64,000 nt of DNA, taken from Novipirellula herctigrandis. GTDB lineage: Bacteria; Planctomycetota; Planctomycetia; Pirellulales; Pirellulaceae. A program made the position numbers and the translations under genes. The stretch covers positions 266,744-330,743 of the forward strand of contig SJPJ01000002.1 in assembly GCA_007859835.1 (NCBI GenBank), given 5' to 3'. Under the pieces are notes generated by a model. That model saw only the letters and a list, made by a program, of their open reading frames with translations, ran no database searches and was not told where the DNA came from. The number at the start of each line of letters is the position of its first letter. Positions within the stretch are counted from its first letter, which is position 1. Of this stretch, positions 8,852-16,963 are shown piece by piece.

Positions 8852-10351
8852 ATGAACATCCAAAGTTTTCTCGAACATCACGGTATCCTTCGCAATCCTT
8901 TTGCTGAAGAAGACGCTCAAACCGATCCTGTTTTTAAAGAACATTGCATCAGCAACGCTTACCATCCGATTTGGGACAAGGTCTATGGTGACCCAAGCGA
9001 GCCATCGACGTCGATCATTTTCGGCCCCAAAGGATCGGGAAAAACAGCCATGCGACTGCAAATCGATCGCCATCTCGCTCGCTACAACGATGACAACCCT
9101 GGCAAGCGAGTCTTTGTGATCCATTACGATGACTTCAATCCGTTTCTCGATCATTTTAGCGAACGACAACGAAGACGAATCAGCAAGAAACCAGAAAAGG
9201 TGCTCGAGAATTGGAAGCTCTGGGACCATGTGGATTCAATCCTTTGCATCGGAGTTACCGATTTGATCGACCGCATTCTTAAATCGGGTGCGAACTCTGG
9301 CGATGGATCTCTCGATGATGCTTCGATCCGTTCATTTGACCGGACCCATTCTCGCGATCTACTGCTGCTGGCAAGTTGTTATGACCAATCGACCGAATCG
9401 TCTTTTAACACCCGCTGGAACTCGTTGCGTAAGTACTTGCATTTCACAAATTGGAAAACCAAGATTCCGTTTTTTGGTGCGATTGGTTGGTCGTTGCTAA
9501 GTGCTGTGTTTGTCGGATGGCTCTACTCTCGTCCTGTTGCCGAAGGGGCATCCCGCAATTTGCAGATCTTCTGGCTACTCCCAATTCTGCTGCTGATAGG
9601 ATGGCTACCGTTTTTGATACGAATGATCAAATGCCAACTGGCCGCAATTGGAATTCATAAACACATGCGAGTTGGCAAACGAGAAACCAGCTCAATGCGA
9701 AAAATGCTACAAGAGATTCCTGCATCCGAATTAGCAAGCCAACCCTTGCCGCGATACGACCGAACTGATGATCGCTATGAATTGCTTCATAAATTCCAAA
9801 GCATTTTGAAGCACCTGGGATACACCGGCATCATCGTTTTAATGGACCGAGTTGACGAACCACACATGACCGGAGGCAAGCCGGAAAGAATGCAAAAGTT
9901 TGTTTGGCCACTACTGGATAACAAGCTGCTCAAGCATCCAGGGATGGGCTTCAAAATAATGTTGCCTCAAGAGCTGCATCGGGAAATTGAACGCGAAACT
10001 CGCGAGTTCCACGAGCGGGCTAGACTCGATAAACAGAATGTGATTCCGGCGTTCCAATGGACTGGTGAGGCACTCTACGACCTAGCCCGCGCTCGAATGA
10101 TGGCATGTGGGGCAGAAGGCCGATCGCCGGAGCCAAGGGATTTGTTTCATGATGACGTCAGCTACCAACGGATGCTAGCAGCATTTCAATCGCTACGAGT
10201 GCCACGACATCTTTTCCGGTTCTTGTACCGGGTACTGGTCGATCACTGTAACCGCTATACCGATTCGCAGCCCGAGTACAAAATCAAGGCTGAAACCTTT
10301 GAAACGGTTTTGGCCGTTTACGGGCGTGACAACGATCCTAGTTTTAACTGA
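8852..10351 (+). CDS. P-loop ATPase with internal transmembrane hairpin (KAP-like architecture)
   Basis: 499 residues from the ATG at 8852; upstream in-frame sequence lacks recognisable domain content. The Walker A motif 'GPKGSGKT' is at residues 58-65. Two membrane helices (about 204-224 and 238-258) are inserted before the Walker B-like strand 'IIVLMDRVDE' (about 327-336). This layout, with a membrane hairpin between Walker A and B, resembles KAP-family NTPases, but I cannot confirm the family. The N-terminus 'ILRNPFAEEDAQTDPVF' resembles ExeA/ORC-like ATPases. It would be anchored in the inner membrane with the ATPase in the cytoplasm. It stands alone, so its partner is unknown. Confidence 0.6.
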   Translation: MNIQSFLEHHGILRNPFAEEDAQTDPVFKEHCISNAYHPIWDKVYGDPSEPSTSIIFGPKGSGKTAMRLQIDRHLARYNDDNPGKRVFVIHYDDFNPFLDHFSERQRRRISKKPEKVLENWKLWDHVDSILCIGVTDLIDRILKSGANSGDGSLDDASIRSFDRTHSRDLLLLASCYDQSTESSFNTRWNSLRKYLHFTNWKTKIPFFGAIGWSLLSAVFVGWLYSRPVAEGASRNLQIFWLLPILLLIGWLPFLIRMIKCQLAAIGIHKHMRVGKRETSSMRKMLQEIPASELASQPLPRYDRTDDRYELLHKFQSILKHLGYTGIIVLMDRVDEPHMTGGKPERMQKFVWPLLDNKLLKHPGMGFKIMLPQELHREIERETREFHERARLDKQNVIPAFQWTGEALYDLARARMMACGAEGRSPEPRDLFHDDVSYQRMLAAFQSLRVPRHLFRFLYRVLVDHCNRYTDSQPEYKIKAETFETVLAVYGRDNDPSFN

Positions 10352-10523
10352 ATCACATGAATGTCGGCCCCTCGATAGAGGATTTTTCGCGGGGGTTGGT
10401 GGGGATTGGTGATTTTGGTAGGTTAAAGGTCATCAGCATGACATCCATGCATGACAAATCACAACCTTCATTCAGTGTGCGAACGCTGACAGAGTAAAAA
10501 TTCTTATTGGGAGCAGAAACTAG

Positions 10524-10613
10524 GTGGGTACGAAGCGAACAGGCAAAGGCCGACGAAAAGTTGGACGGAAAAAACGACGTATGCGAGCAAAGATCCGCCA
10601 TCGTAAGAAATAG
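10524..10613 (+). CDS. 29-residue very basic protein, ribosome-associated candidate
   Basis: The frame starts with GTG immediately after an in-frame TAG and ends at TAG 10611. More than half of the residues are Lys or Arg ('GKGRRKVGRKKRRMRAK', then 'IRHRKK'), with no acidic residue. A GGGAG ribosome site lies 10 nt before the start. A strong terminator follows 19 nt after the stop, so the unit is a self-contained small gene. The composition recalls tiny ribosomal proteins such as bTHX, bS22 or the COX24/mS38-like family, but I cannot assign it. It is too short for ordinary gene finders. Confidence 0.65.
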   Translation: MGTKRTGKGRRKVGRKKRRMRAKIRHRKK

Positions 10614-10955
10614 TGTGCTCTAAAGCAGACAGAAAGCTCGGACTTTTTTTAGTCCGAGCTTTTTTTTCACCGCTGCCACTACCCTCCCCCCCGCTCGAGG
10701 CAGTTGCCTTCCCCGGCTTACTTGCGAACATTACGGATGCGTCAGATGCCTAAGGGAGGTCCAATGCGCAACTAAATTCCCATCACCAAATTCATGCCAT
10801 TTCGGGCCCTCGATTCATGGTGATATGAGCTCCGAAATTTGACATGGATCATCGGTTGCGCAGGATCGCTCGGGTGAGATTTCTTCTTTTCGACCTTTGG
10901 AAAGCTGTGACTTTGGGTCGGGAAAATTCTCGGTATTCATACAAGGATGGAGTAT
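10614..10955. other. Intergenic stretch after the small basic gene
   Basis: It holds the terminator at 10633-10667 and then about 290 nt in which I find no coding frame, tRNA or repeat. The promoter of the BON-like gene is expected near the right end. Confidence 0.5.
10633..10667 (+). terminator. Strong Rho-independent terminator
   Basis: A perfect 12-bp stem (10633-10644 with 10651-10662) with a T-rich 6-nt loop is followed by T's to 10667. It is 19 nt after the stop of the small basic protein. Confidence 0.92.
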
Positions 10956-11354
10956 ATGGTTTCGGAACCTGCGGTTTTTGAGCAAATCCCCACAAAACAT
11001 GCTGTTGTCGTAAACGTCCTGCCCGAAACGTCGGAGTCATGGAGCCATCGCAGTCGCTGGCACAATGAATTGCACGCGGCAATCGAACGCGAGACTCAAG
11101 GCCGAATAAGAGACTTAATGGTCGGCTGGGAAGATCAGATGTCGATTGTCGAAGCGCGATGCGATGCCTATTACGCGGTTCAATTGAGTCTCTGTGCCGC
11201 TCGCGCCTTCCTCGACCAAAGCCAAGCCAAGCCTCCGGTTCGATTGACGTTTGACGTCCGTGGCCATTGGTTGGAGCTCTTTATTGTTTCCGCAGCGGAG
11301 GCGGTGGAAACGGAACGCATCGAACCGCCAGAATTGGTTTTTGCTCGCTCTTAA
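10956..11354 (+). CDS. Hypothetical protein with degenerate BON-like domain
   Basis: 132 residues from the ATG at 10956, preferred because AAGGA at 10943-10947 is 8 nt upstream; an ATG three codons earlier (10947) is possible. There is no signal peptide or membrane segment. The core 'GRIRDLMVGWEDQMSIVEAR' and then 'CDAYYAVQLSLCAAR' resembles the strand-turn-helix of a BON domain, in a variant common among planctomycete hypotheticals. Function unknown. Confidence 0.55.
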   Translation: MVSEPAVFEQIPTKHAVVVNVLPETSESWSHRSRWHNELHAAIERETQGRIRDLMVGWEDQMSIVEARCDAYYAVQLSLCAARAFLDQSQAKPPVRLTFDVRGHWLELFIVSAAEAVETERIEPPELVFARS

Positions 11355-11699
11355 GTGTCGAGTTGAACCCGCCGAATTTTAGTACGTTTTATGTCGTGCC
11401 ACGAGCAAAAACTCTGAATCACCATTGGCGATTTGATGCCATTACCGTTCGACTCGGGATGCAGGAGGGTTTTGTTGCGTCAAGGGCGATTGCTGCCGGA
11501 CGAAACGGCCGAGGCAAGCCGTTTTTCACATTGGACAAATGCGCCGTTGGACGTTACGGCACGTTCTTCATGTGATTGCCTTCCTATGACCGCGAGTTGA
11601 CGCTCGGTGGCTGATGCTTCCGATTGAAACCTGAATTACCCTGACGAAATGCTTCAGCATCTCGCAGGGAGTCGGTACTTTCGGCTACAATCGTCGACT
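11355..11699. other. Intergenic region upstream of the metal transporter operon
   Basis: 345 nt with a weak hairpin at 11503-11526 and no convincing gene. The transporter promoter and any metal-responsive operator should lie in its right part; I could not pick out a clear MntR, Zur or Fur palindrome by eye. Confidence 0.45.
11503..11526 (+). terminator. Possible weak terminator
   Basis: A 7-bp stem (AAACGGC at 11503-11509 with GCCGTTT at 11518-11524) is followed by T's to 11526. It is 150 nt after the BON-like gene and is the only terminator-like element before the metal transporter operon. Confidence 0.35.
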
Positions 11700-12755
11700 A
11701 TGTCTACTCAAATTTATCAATCAGTGTTGTCGCGAAATTTCATCGCGACGCTCTTCTTGTTTGCCATAACTCTGTTCTCAATTTCGGGTTGTTCCGAAAT
11801 CGATACGGATCGGACTCGCGAAAGTGCAGTTTTCGATGGCGAGTATCCGATTGCCGTAACTGCGACGGTAGGCATGGTCGCCGACATAGTAAAAAGGGTT
11901 GGCAAACAGCATGTCACCGTCACCCAATTGATGGGCGCTGGCGTTGACCCCCATCTCTATAACGCTCCTCGCGATGACGTGTTACGGATCATGGAAAGTG
12001 ATGTGACCTTCTATTCGGGGCTAAAACTGGAAGGAAAAATGGCCGACACATTAGTCAAATTGGCTAACCAAAAACCTGTCGTCCCGGTCACGGAACAGAT
12101 CGACCGATCACAATTGCTTGAGCCCGAATCGATGCATGGCCATTACGACCCTCATGTTTGGATGGACGTTCAGGCGTGGGCCAAATGTGTCGACGTGATC
12201 GCTTCGACATTGTCTCAATTTGATCCTCAGCATTCCGATGACTACCGAGCTAATGCGGACGCCTATCTAAAGCAACTTGAAGAGCTTCACGCATATGGCC
12301 TCAAAGCGATCGGATCGATTCCTCCACAAAGCCGAGTGCTGATCACTTCACATGATGCGTTCAACTACTTTGGCCGCGCTTATGGCTTGGAAGTGCTAGG
12401 TGTCCAAGGCCTCTCAACCGAATCCGAAGCCGGTTTGCAGCGCATCAATGAATTAGTAAACATGATTGTGGAGCGAAAAATCAAAGCGGTCTTTGTCGAG
12501 AGCAGCGTTTCACCAAAAAATATCCGAGCATTAATTGAGGGTGCTGCGGCCCAAGATTACGAAGTCAAAATTGGCGGCGAGCTTTTCTCGGATGCGATGG
12601 GAATCGATGGAACCTACGAAGGAACCTACGTTGGCATGCTCGACCACAATATAACGCTTGTCGCTCGTGAACTTGGCGGCGTGGCGCCGCCCGATGGCTT
12701 TCTAGGCAACCTGGCACACGCCGAATCGCGTTCGATCGAGAAAGAGAGTCCATAG
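11700..12755 (+). CDS. Metal ABC transporter substrate-binding lipoprotein (Mn/Zn, ZnuA/TroA type)
   Basis: 351 residues from the ATG at 11700. Residues 1-31 form a lipoprotein signal ending in the lipobox 'SISGC'. The cluster A-I fold is shown by 'GVDPHLYNAPRDD' (first His ligand), 'YDPHVWMDVQAW' (second His), 'ESSVSPKNI' (Glu) and 'LFSDAMG' (Asp). The His/His/Glu/Asp set and the absence of a long His-rich loop favour manganese or iron/zinc of the TroA/MntC kind rather than high-affinity ZnuA. It is the first gene of a four-gene importer and is followed 2 nt later by the ATPase. Confidence 0.88.
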   Translation: MSTQIYQSVLSRNFIATLFLFAITLFSISGCSEIDTDRTRESAVFDGEYPIAVTATVGMVADIVKRVGKQHVTVTQLMGAGVDPHLYNAPRDDVLRIMESDVTFYSGLKLEGKMADTLVKLANQKPVVPVTEQIDRSQLLEPESMHGHYDPHVWMDVQAWAKCVDVIASTLSQFDPQHSDDYRANADAYLKQLEELHAYGLKAIGSIPPQSRVLITSHDAFNYFGRAYGLEVLGVQGLSTESEAGLQRINELVNMIVERKIKAVFVESSVSPKNIRALIEGAAAQDYEVKIGGELFSDAMGIDGTYEGTYVGMLDHNITLVARELGGVAPPDGFLGNLAHAESRSIEKESP

Positions 12756-12757
12756 CG

Positions 12758-13531
12758 ATGTCGAAAGAATCGATCCCGCTATCGGTTTACGATTTAACAG
12801 TTGCTTATCATCGCAAACCGGTAATCTGGGATGTCCAATTCAATATCCCGCCAGGGTCGCTTGTTGGGATTGTCGGCCCCAACGGTGCGGGGAAAAGCAC
12901 GCTGTTAAAAGCAGTGATGGATTTGATCCCCAGTGCTTCAGGGCGTGTGGAAATCTTTGGGCATCCCTACCGGGACGTCCGCCACCGCGTCGGCTATGTG
13001 CCACAACGCGAGAGTGTCGACTGGGATTTCCCCATCAACGCACTTGATGTGGTCGCTATGGGCCTCTACAGCAAAATCGGATGGTGTCTTCCCGTTCGAA
13101 AGAAACATCGTCAAGCGGCTCTAGAAGCACTTCGGCGCGTTGGCATTGCAGATTTGGCTTACCGGCAAATCAGTCAACTTTCGGGTGGCCAGCAACAACG
13201 GACCTTTCTTGCGCGAGCACTTGTTCAAGACGCAGAATTGTATTTGATGGACGAACCATTCGCGGCGGTTGATGCCGCGACGGAGCAAGCGATCGTCGAA
13301 ATTTTGCAGGATATGAAAAGCCGCGGCCGAACGTCGGTCGTTATTCATCACGACTTACAAACCGTCCCCGACTATTTCGATTATGTCGTGATGCTTAACA
13401 TGCGCGTGGTGGCTCATGGTCCGGTGGAAGAGGTTTTCACGAACGACAACTTACAGAAGACCTACGGCGGTCGTTTAACACTGTTGGATGAAGTCAGCGA
13501 AGCGATGCGGCGTCAGGAGCGAACGCTGTGA
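12758..13531 (+). CDS. Metal ABC transporter ATP-binding protein
   Basis: 257 residues with the complete ABC set: Walker A 'GPNGAGKST', Q-loop 'GYVPQRESVDWDFP' (the WDFP run is typical of Mn/Zn importers), signature 'LSGGQQQR', Walker B 'LYLMDEPF' and H-loop 'VVIHHD'. It energises the adjacent two permeases. The start is 2 nt after the substrate-binding gene and the end overlaps the first permease by 4 nt. Confidence 0.92.
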   Translation: MSKESIPLSVYDLTVAYHRKPVIWDVQFNIPPGSLVGIVGPNGAGKSTLLKAVMDLIPSASGRVEIFGHPYRDVRHRVGYVPQRESVDWDFPINALDVVAMGLYSKIGWCLPVRKKHRQAALEALRRVGIADLAYRQISQLSGGQQQRTFLARALVQDAELYLMDEPFAAVDAATEQAIVEILQDMKSRGRTSVVIHHDLQTVPDYFDYVVMLNMRVVAHGPVEEVFTNDNLQKTYGGRLTLLDEVSEAMRRQERTL

Positions 13532-14841
13532 GTTGGCGTGATCTACTGTTATTGCAGGACTACAATACCCGCGTGGTGGTATCGTCGACGGCGCTATTGG
13601 GCTGTGCCGCTGGCCTGGTTGGCACGTTCACGCTACTACGCAAACGGGCGTTGATGGGCGATGCCCTCAGCCACGCCACTTTGCCCGGAATCGCATTAGC
13701 TTTCATCATCGCAACGGCAACCGGACACAACGGAAAATCGCTCACGGTGCTTCTATTTGGGGCTTGTATCACGGGATTGATGGGTGTCGCCGTGATTCTG
13801 GTGCTGCGAAATTCGACTCGGTTAAAGGAGGACACGGCGCTTGGTGCGGTTCTCAGTGTCTTTTTCGGAGCTGGCATGGCCTTACTCGGTGTGGTCCAGC
13901 AGATGAAAGGCGGACACGCCGCTGGACTCGAAGCGTTTATTTATGGAAAAACCGCTTCGATGGGCTTTAACGATGCGATGCTGATTTCCGGAGTGGCGTT
14001 TGTCTGCGTTTTGGTCTGCCTACTTCTGTTCAAAGAGTTCAAGCTGCTTTGTTTCGACGAAGCGTTTGCCGGTTCGCGTGGCGTCCCGATCGTCCTGCTC
14101 GACCTAGCACTGATGGCGCTCGTCGTGATGGTATGTATCGTGGGACTGCAAGCAGTCGGTTTGATTTTGATGATCGCATTGTTGGTAATCCCCGCTGCCG
14201 CCGCGAGATTCTGGACTCAACAGTTGTCGACGATCGTGTTCATCTCGGCTGGACTTGGTGCAGCCGGCGGAATGACGGGCGCCGCGATGAGCGCTGCGTT
14301 CGCCAACTTGCCTTCGGGGGCGACGATCGTGTTGGTTTGCAGTCTGTTCTTTCTCTTTAGTATGGTCTTCGGCACGAATCGTGGTGTGCTAGTTCGGTTC
14401 CTTCGCCGTCGGCGAATGAACCGCTCGGTCGCTCGCCAACACCTTCTTCGTGCCATCTATGAAGTACTCGAATCGAGCGGTGACTTCGATCAACGCGCCG
14501 TCTCGTTTGCGTCGCTTCTCGATAAACGCAGTTGGTCCGCCAAACGATTGTCTCGTTCAATTCAAAGCGCCGCGCAGGACAACTTGCTTGACCAAACCGA
14601 TGGTCAAGTGCATTTAACGGACGAGGGAATCAACGAGGCATCACGCTTAACGCGGCAACATCGACTATGGGAACTGTACTTGATCACCTATGCGGAAATT
14701 GCCCCAAGTAAAGTGGATCGTGACGCGGACGCGATCGAACATGTGCTTGAACCCGAAGTCGTTTTGGAACTGGAAGCCTTGCTAAAGGCTTCCCATGCCA
14801 ATGTACCGCCAAGTCCTCACGCTTTAGGAACGGAGTCTTAG
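13528..14841 (+). CDS. Metal ABC permease fused to a DtxR/MntR-like C-terminal domain (first of two)
   Basis: 437 residues with a GTG start that overlaps the ATPase stop. Residues 1-290 form the ABC-3 permease with about eight membrane helices, starting with 'GLVGTFTLLRKRALMGDALS'. Residues about 295-430 form a cytoplasmic tail resembling a DtxR-family winged helix ('ARQHLLRAIYEVLESSG', 'VHLTDEGINEASRL') followed by the dimerisation/metal segment 'HRLWELYLITYAEI' and 'DAIEHVLEPEV'. In MntR/DtxR the His of the HRLWE stretch and the EH pair are metal ligands. The C-terminal 'SPHALG' is a worn version of the family's CPHGxPIP. Permeases normally end near residue 290. Confidence 0.87.
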   Translation: MSWRDLLLLQDYNTRVVVSSTALLGCAAGLVGTFTLLRKRALMGDALSHATLPGIALAFIIATATGHNGKSLTVLLFGACITGLMGVAVILVLRNSTRLKEDTALGAVLSVFFGAGMALLGVVQQMKGGHAAGLEAFIYGKTASMGFNDAMLISGVAFVCVLVCLLLFKEFKLLCFDEAFAGSRGVPIVLLDLALMALVVMVCIVGLQAVGLILMIALLVIPAAAARFWTQQLSTIVFISAGLGAAGGMTGAAMSAAFANLPSGATIVLVCSLFFLFSMVFGTNRGVLVRFLRRRRMNRSVARQHLLRAIYEVLESSGDFDQRAVSFASLLDKRSWSAKRLSRSIQSAAQDNLLDQTDGQVHLTDEGINEASRLTRQHRLWELYLITYAEIAPSKVDRDADAIEHVLEPEVVLELEALLKASHANVPPSPHALGTES

Positions 14842-14842
14842 C

Positions 14843-16168
14843 ATGTGGGTTGCACTTCGTTGGGATTGGAACCTAGATGGTTGGATTATCACAGTCGGCG
14901 TCCTGAGCGCTGTCGCCGCCGCATTGCTAGGGAATTTCTTGGTCTTGCGGCGAATGAGCTTGCTTGGCGATGCGATCAGTCATGCGGTACTGCCCGGCTT
15001 GGCCGCTGCGTTCATGATCACCAGTAGCCGTAACAGCTTGCCGATGTTTTTGGGCGCGGTCATCGTCGGCGTTCTGACGGCATTTTTTACCGAGTGGATT
15101 CGAAGTGTCGGTGACGTGGACGAAGGTGCTTCCATGGGCGTCGTCTTTACGTCGCTGTTCGCACTTGGGCTAGTAATGATTGTGCAAGCGGCGGACCATG
15201 TCGATTTGGACCCCAGTTGTGTTTTGTATGGTGCGATTGAAATGACGCCGCTCGATAAAATATCGGTCGCGGGTTTCGCCGTTCCGCGTGCCGCACTTTC
15301 CTTGGGGATCGTTGCGTTGGCAAACCTTGCATTCGTGACCCTGTTCATGAAAGAGCTGAAGCTGAGTTCCTTCGATCCTGCCCTGGCGACAACCACCGGT
15401 TTCAACGCGACACTTATGCATTACTTGCTGATGATTCTGGTCGCAGTGACAGCCGTAGCTAGTTTTGAAAGTGTCGGAAACATCTTGGTAGTCGCGATGT
15501 TTGTCGTTCCGCCCGCGGCGGCCTACATGTTGACCGATCGGCTGACGACAATGATCCTAATCAGTGTCATCATTGCGGCATCCTCAGCCGTGCTTGGTCA
15601 CATCGCAGCCCTGACCGTGCCCGGTTGGTTTGGTTACCGCAGCACCACCACGGCCGGCATGATGGCAGTGGTTGCGGGATTGATATTGCTGTTTGCCGTT
15701 GCATTTGCCCCCCGCCACGGCATCGTTGTCAAACGAGTTCGCCACCACTTGCTCGGTTTGAGCATTTTGGCGGACGACGTAGTCGCTTTGTTATATCGAA
15801 TGGATGAACGAGGCGAATCGTTACGATTAAACGCAAATCAATTGGCCACTGTTTTTCTAGTTGATCGTTTTTCCATACGAGCCGTCTTGCGTTGGCTGCG
15901 ACTGCGAGACCAAATCGAACGATCCAGTGATGGCTACAACCTGACCAATGAGGGACGTACCCGCGCCCAAGGACTCATTCGCTCGCATCGGCTTTGGGAA
16001 CAATACTTGGTTACTCTTGCTGGCATCGACGCGGATCGCATCCACGATAAAGCGGAAAGCTTGGAACACTTTACCGATGCTGAGTTGCGATCGCGTTTGG
16101 ATCAGGAAACCAATGCACCGACGGTTGACCCGCACGGACGCCCGATCCCAAACGAAGAGCGAAGTTAG
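14843..16168 (+). CDS. Metal ABC permease fused to a DtxR/MntR-like C-terminal domain (second of two)
   Basis: 441 residues, starting 1 nt after the first permease. The ABC-3 permease domain fills residues 1-290. The tail contains a winged-helix-like section ('LTNEGRTRAQGLIRSHRLWE') and a well-preserved metal/dimerisation section: 'HRLWEQYLV', 'IHDKAESLEHFTDAEL' and 'VDPHGRPIPNE', which closely parallels the DtxR/MntR motifs HRLxE, HExxxLEH and CPHGxPIP. This copy looks better conserved than the first. The tail may sense imported metal at the membrane or regulate the transporter; whether it binds DNA is unknown. The stop overlaps the convergent aquaporin gene by 4 nt. Confidence 0.87.
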   Translation: MWVALRWDWNLDGWIITVGVLSAVAAALLGNFLVLRRMSLLGDAISHAVLPGLAAAFMITSSRNSLPMFLGAVIVGVLTAFFTEWIRSVGDVDEGASMGVVFTSLFALGLVMIVQAADHVDLDPSCVLYGAIEMTPLDKISVAGFAVPRAALSLGIVALANLAFVTLFMKELKLSSFDPALATTTGFNATLMHYLLMILVAVTAVASFESVGNILVVAMFVVPPAAAYMLTDRLTTMILISVIIAASSAVLGHIAALTVPGWFGYRSTTTAGMMAVVAGLILLFAVAFAPRHGIVVKRVRHHLLGLSILADDVVALLYRMDERGESLRLNANQLATVFLVDRFSIRAVLRWLRLRDQIERSSDGYNLTNEGRTRAQGLIRSHRLWEQYLVTLAGIDADRIHDKAESLEHFTDAELRSRLDQETNAPTVDPHGRPIPNEERS

Positions 16169-16818
16169 TCATCGCCATTACATATCAATTGGCAAATCGG
16201 CACTGCGGCAAGCATCCCCAAGATTGTTGCGACAAGGTAAATCCACAAGTGCTGAGTGTTCCCGCTAATGATTGCCGGCCCCATCGACCGAGCCGGGTTC
16301 ATGGACGCACCACTGATTGGGCCGCCAAACATCGCCTCGAAACCAACGACACTGCCAATCGCTGCGCCAGCCATGATTCCTTTTTCTTTCGCTCCCGAAG
16401 AAACGCAAAGGATCACGAACATCAACATGAACGACAACACCACCTCCAACACAAAAGATTGCCAAACGGAACCATCATAGGGCAAGGTGGAACCAAGCGT
16501 CGGGTGATCGGGAAACAATATTTTAAGGAAAATCGCCGCCATTGTCGCGCCAATGCATTGACAAACAATGAACGGAATCACGTACTTTGCCTCAAAGCGT
16601 TTTGCGACCCAAAAACCGATCGTTACAGCAGGATTAATGTGAGCTCCGGAGATATCACCAAGGGCATAGATAAGGGACATCACAACCATGCCCCAAACTA
16701 ACGCAACACCGGCGTGACTAATCATACCCTCACGAACGTCATTCACGACCGCTGCGCCGCATCCCGAAAACACCAAAATAAAGGTACCTAGGATTTCGGC
16801 AGTATACTTTTTGCTCAC
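16165..16818 (-). CDS. Aquaporin / MIP-family channel
   Basis: 217 residues from the GTG at 16818, preferred over a TTG 10 codons earlier because the family begins with 'KKYTAEILGTFILVF'. It has six membrane helices and the two half-helix signatures 'INPAVTIGF' (NPA at 62-64) and 'MNPARSMGP' (NPA at 174-176, with the selectivity-filter Arg after it). Water or small-solute conduction in the inner membrane is expected; GlpF-type Asp substitutions are not seen, so it resembles an aquaporin more than a glycerol facilitator. Confidence 0.9.
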   Translation of the reverse strand: MSKKYTAEILGTFILVFSGCGAAVVNDVREGMISHAGVALVWGMVVMSLIYALGDISGAHINPAVTIGFWVAKRFEAKYVIPFIVCQCIGATMAAIFLKILFPDHPTLGSTLPYDGSVWQSFVLEVVLSFMLMFVILCVSSGAKEKGIMAGAAIGSVVGFEAMFGGPISGASMNPARSMGPAIISGNTQHLWIYLVATILGMLAAVPICQLICNGDD

Positions 16819-16963
16819 GCGCTCACTCGAATAGGAAAGAGGCAACAACGGGTATCAAAAAAAGAGATGTCATTGGTAACAACCGCCGTGCACTCGCATC
16901 GGGTCGTTGCGTCCCAAACCAATTCGAAGCAATCCTCCGCTGACACATTGTGGATCGATTGGC

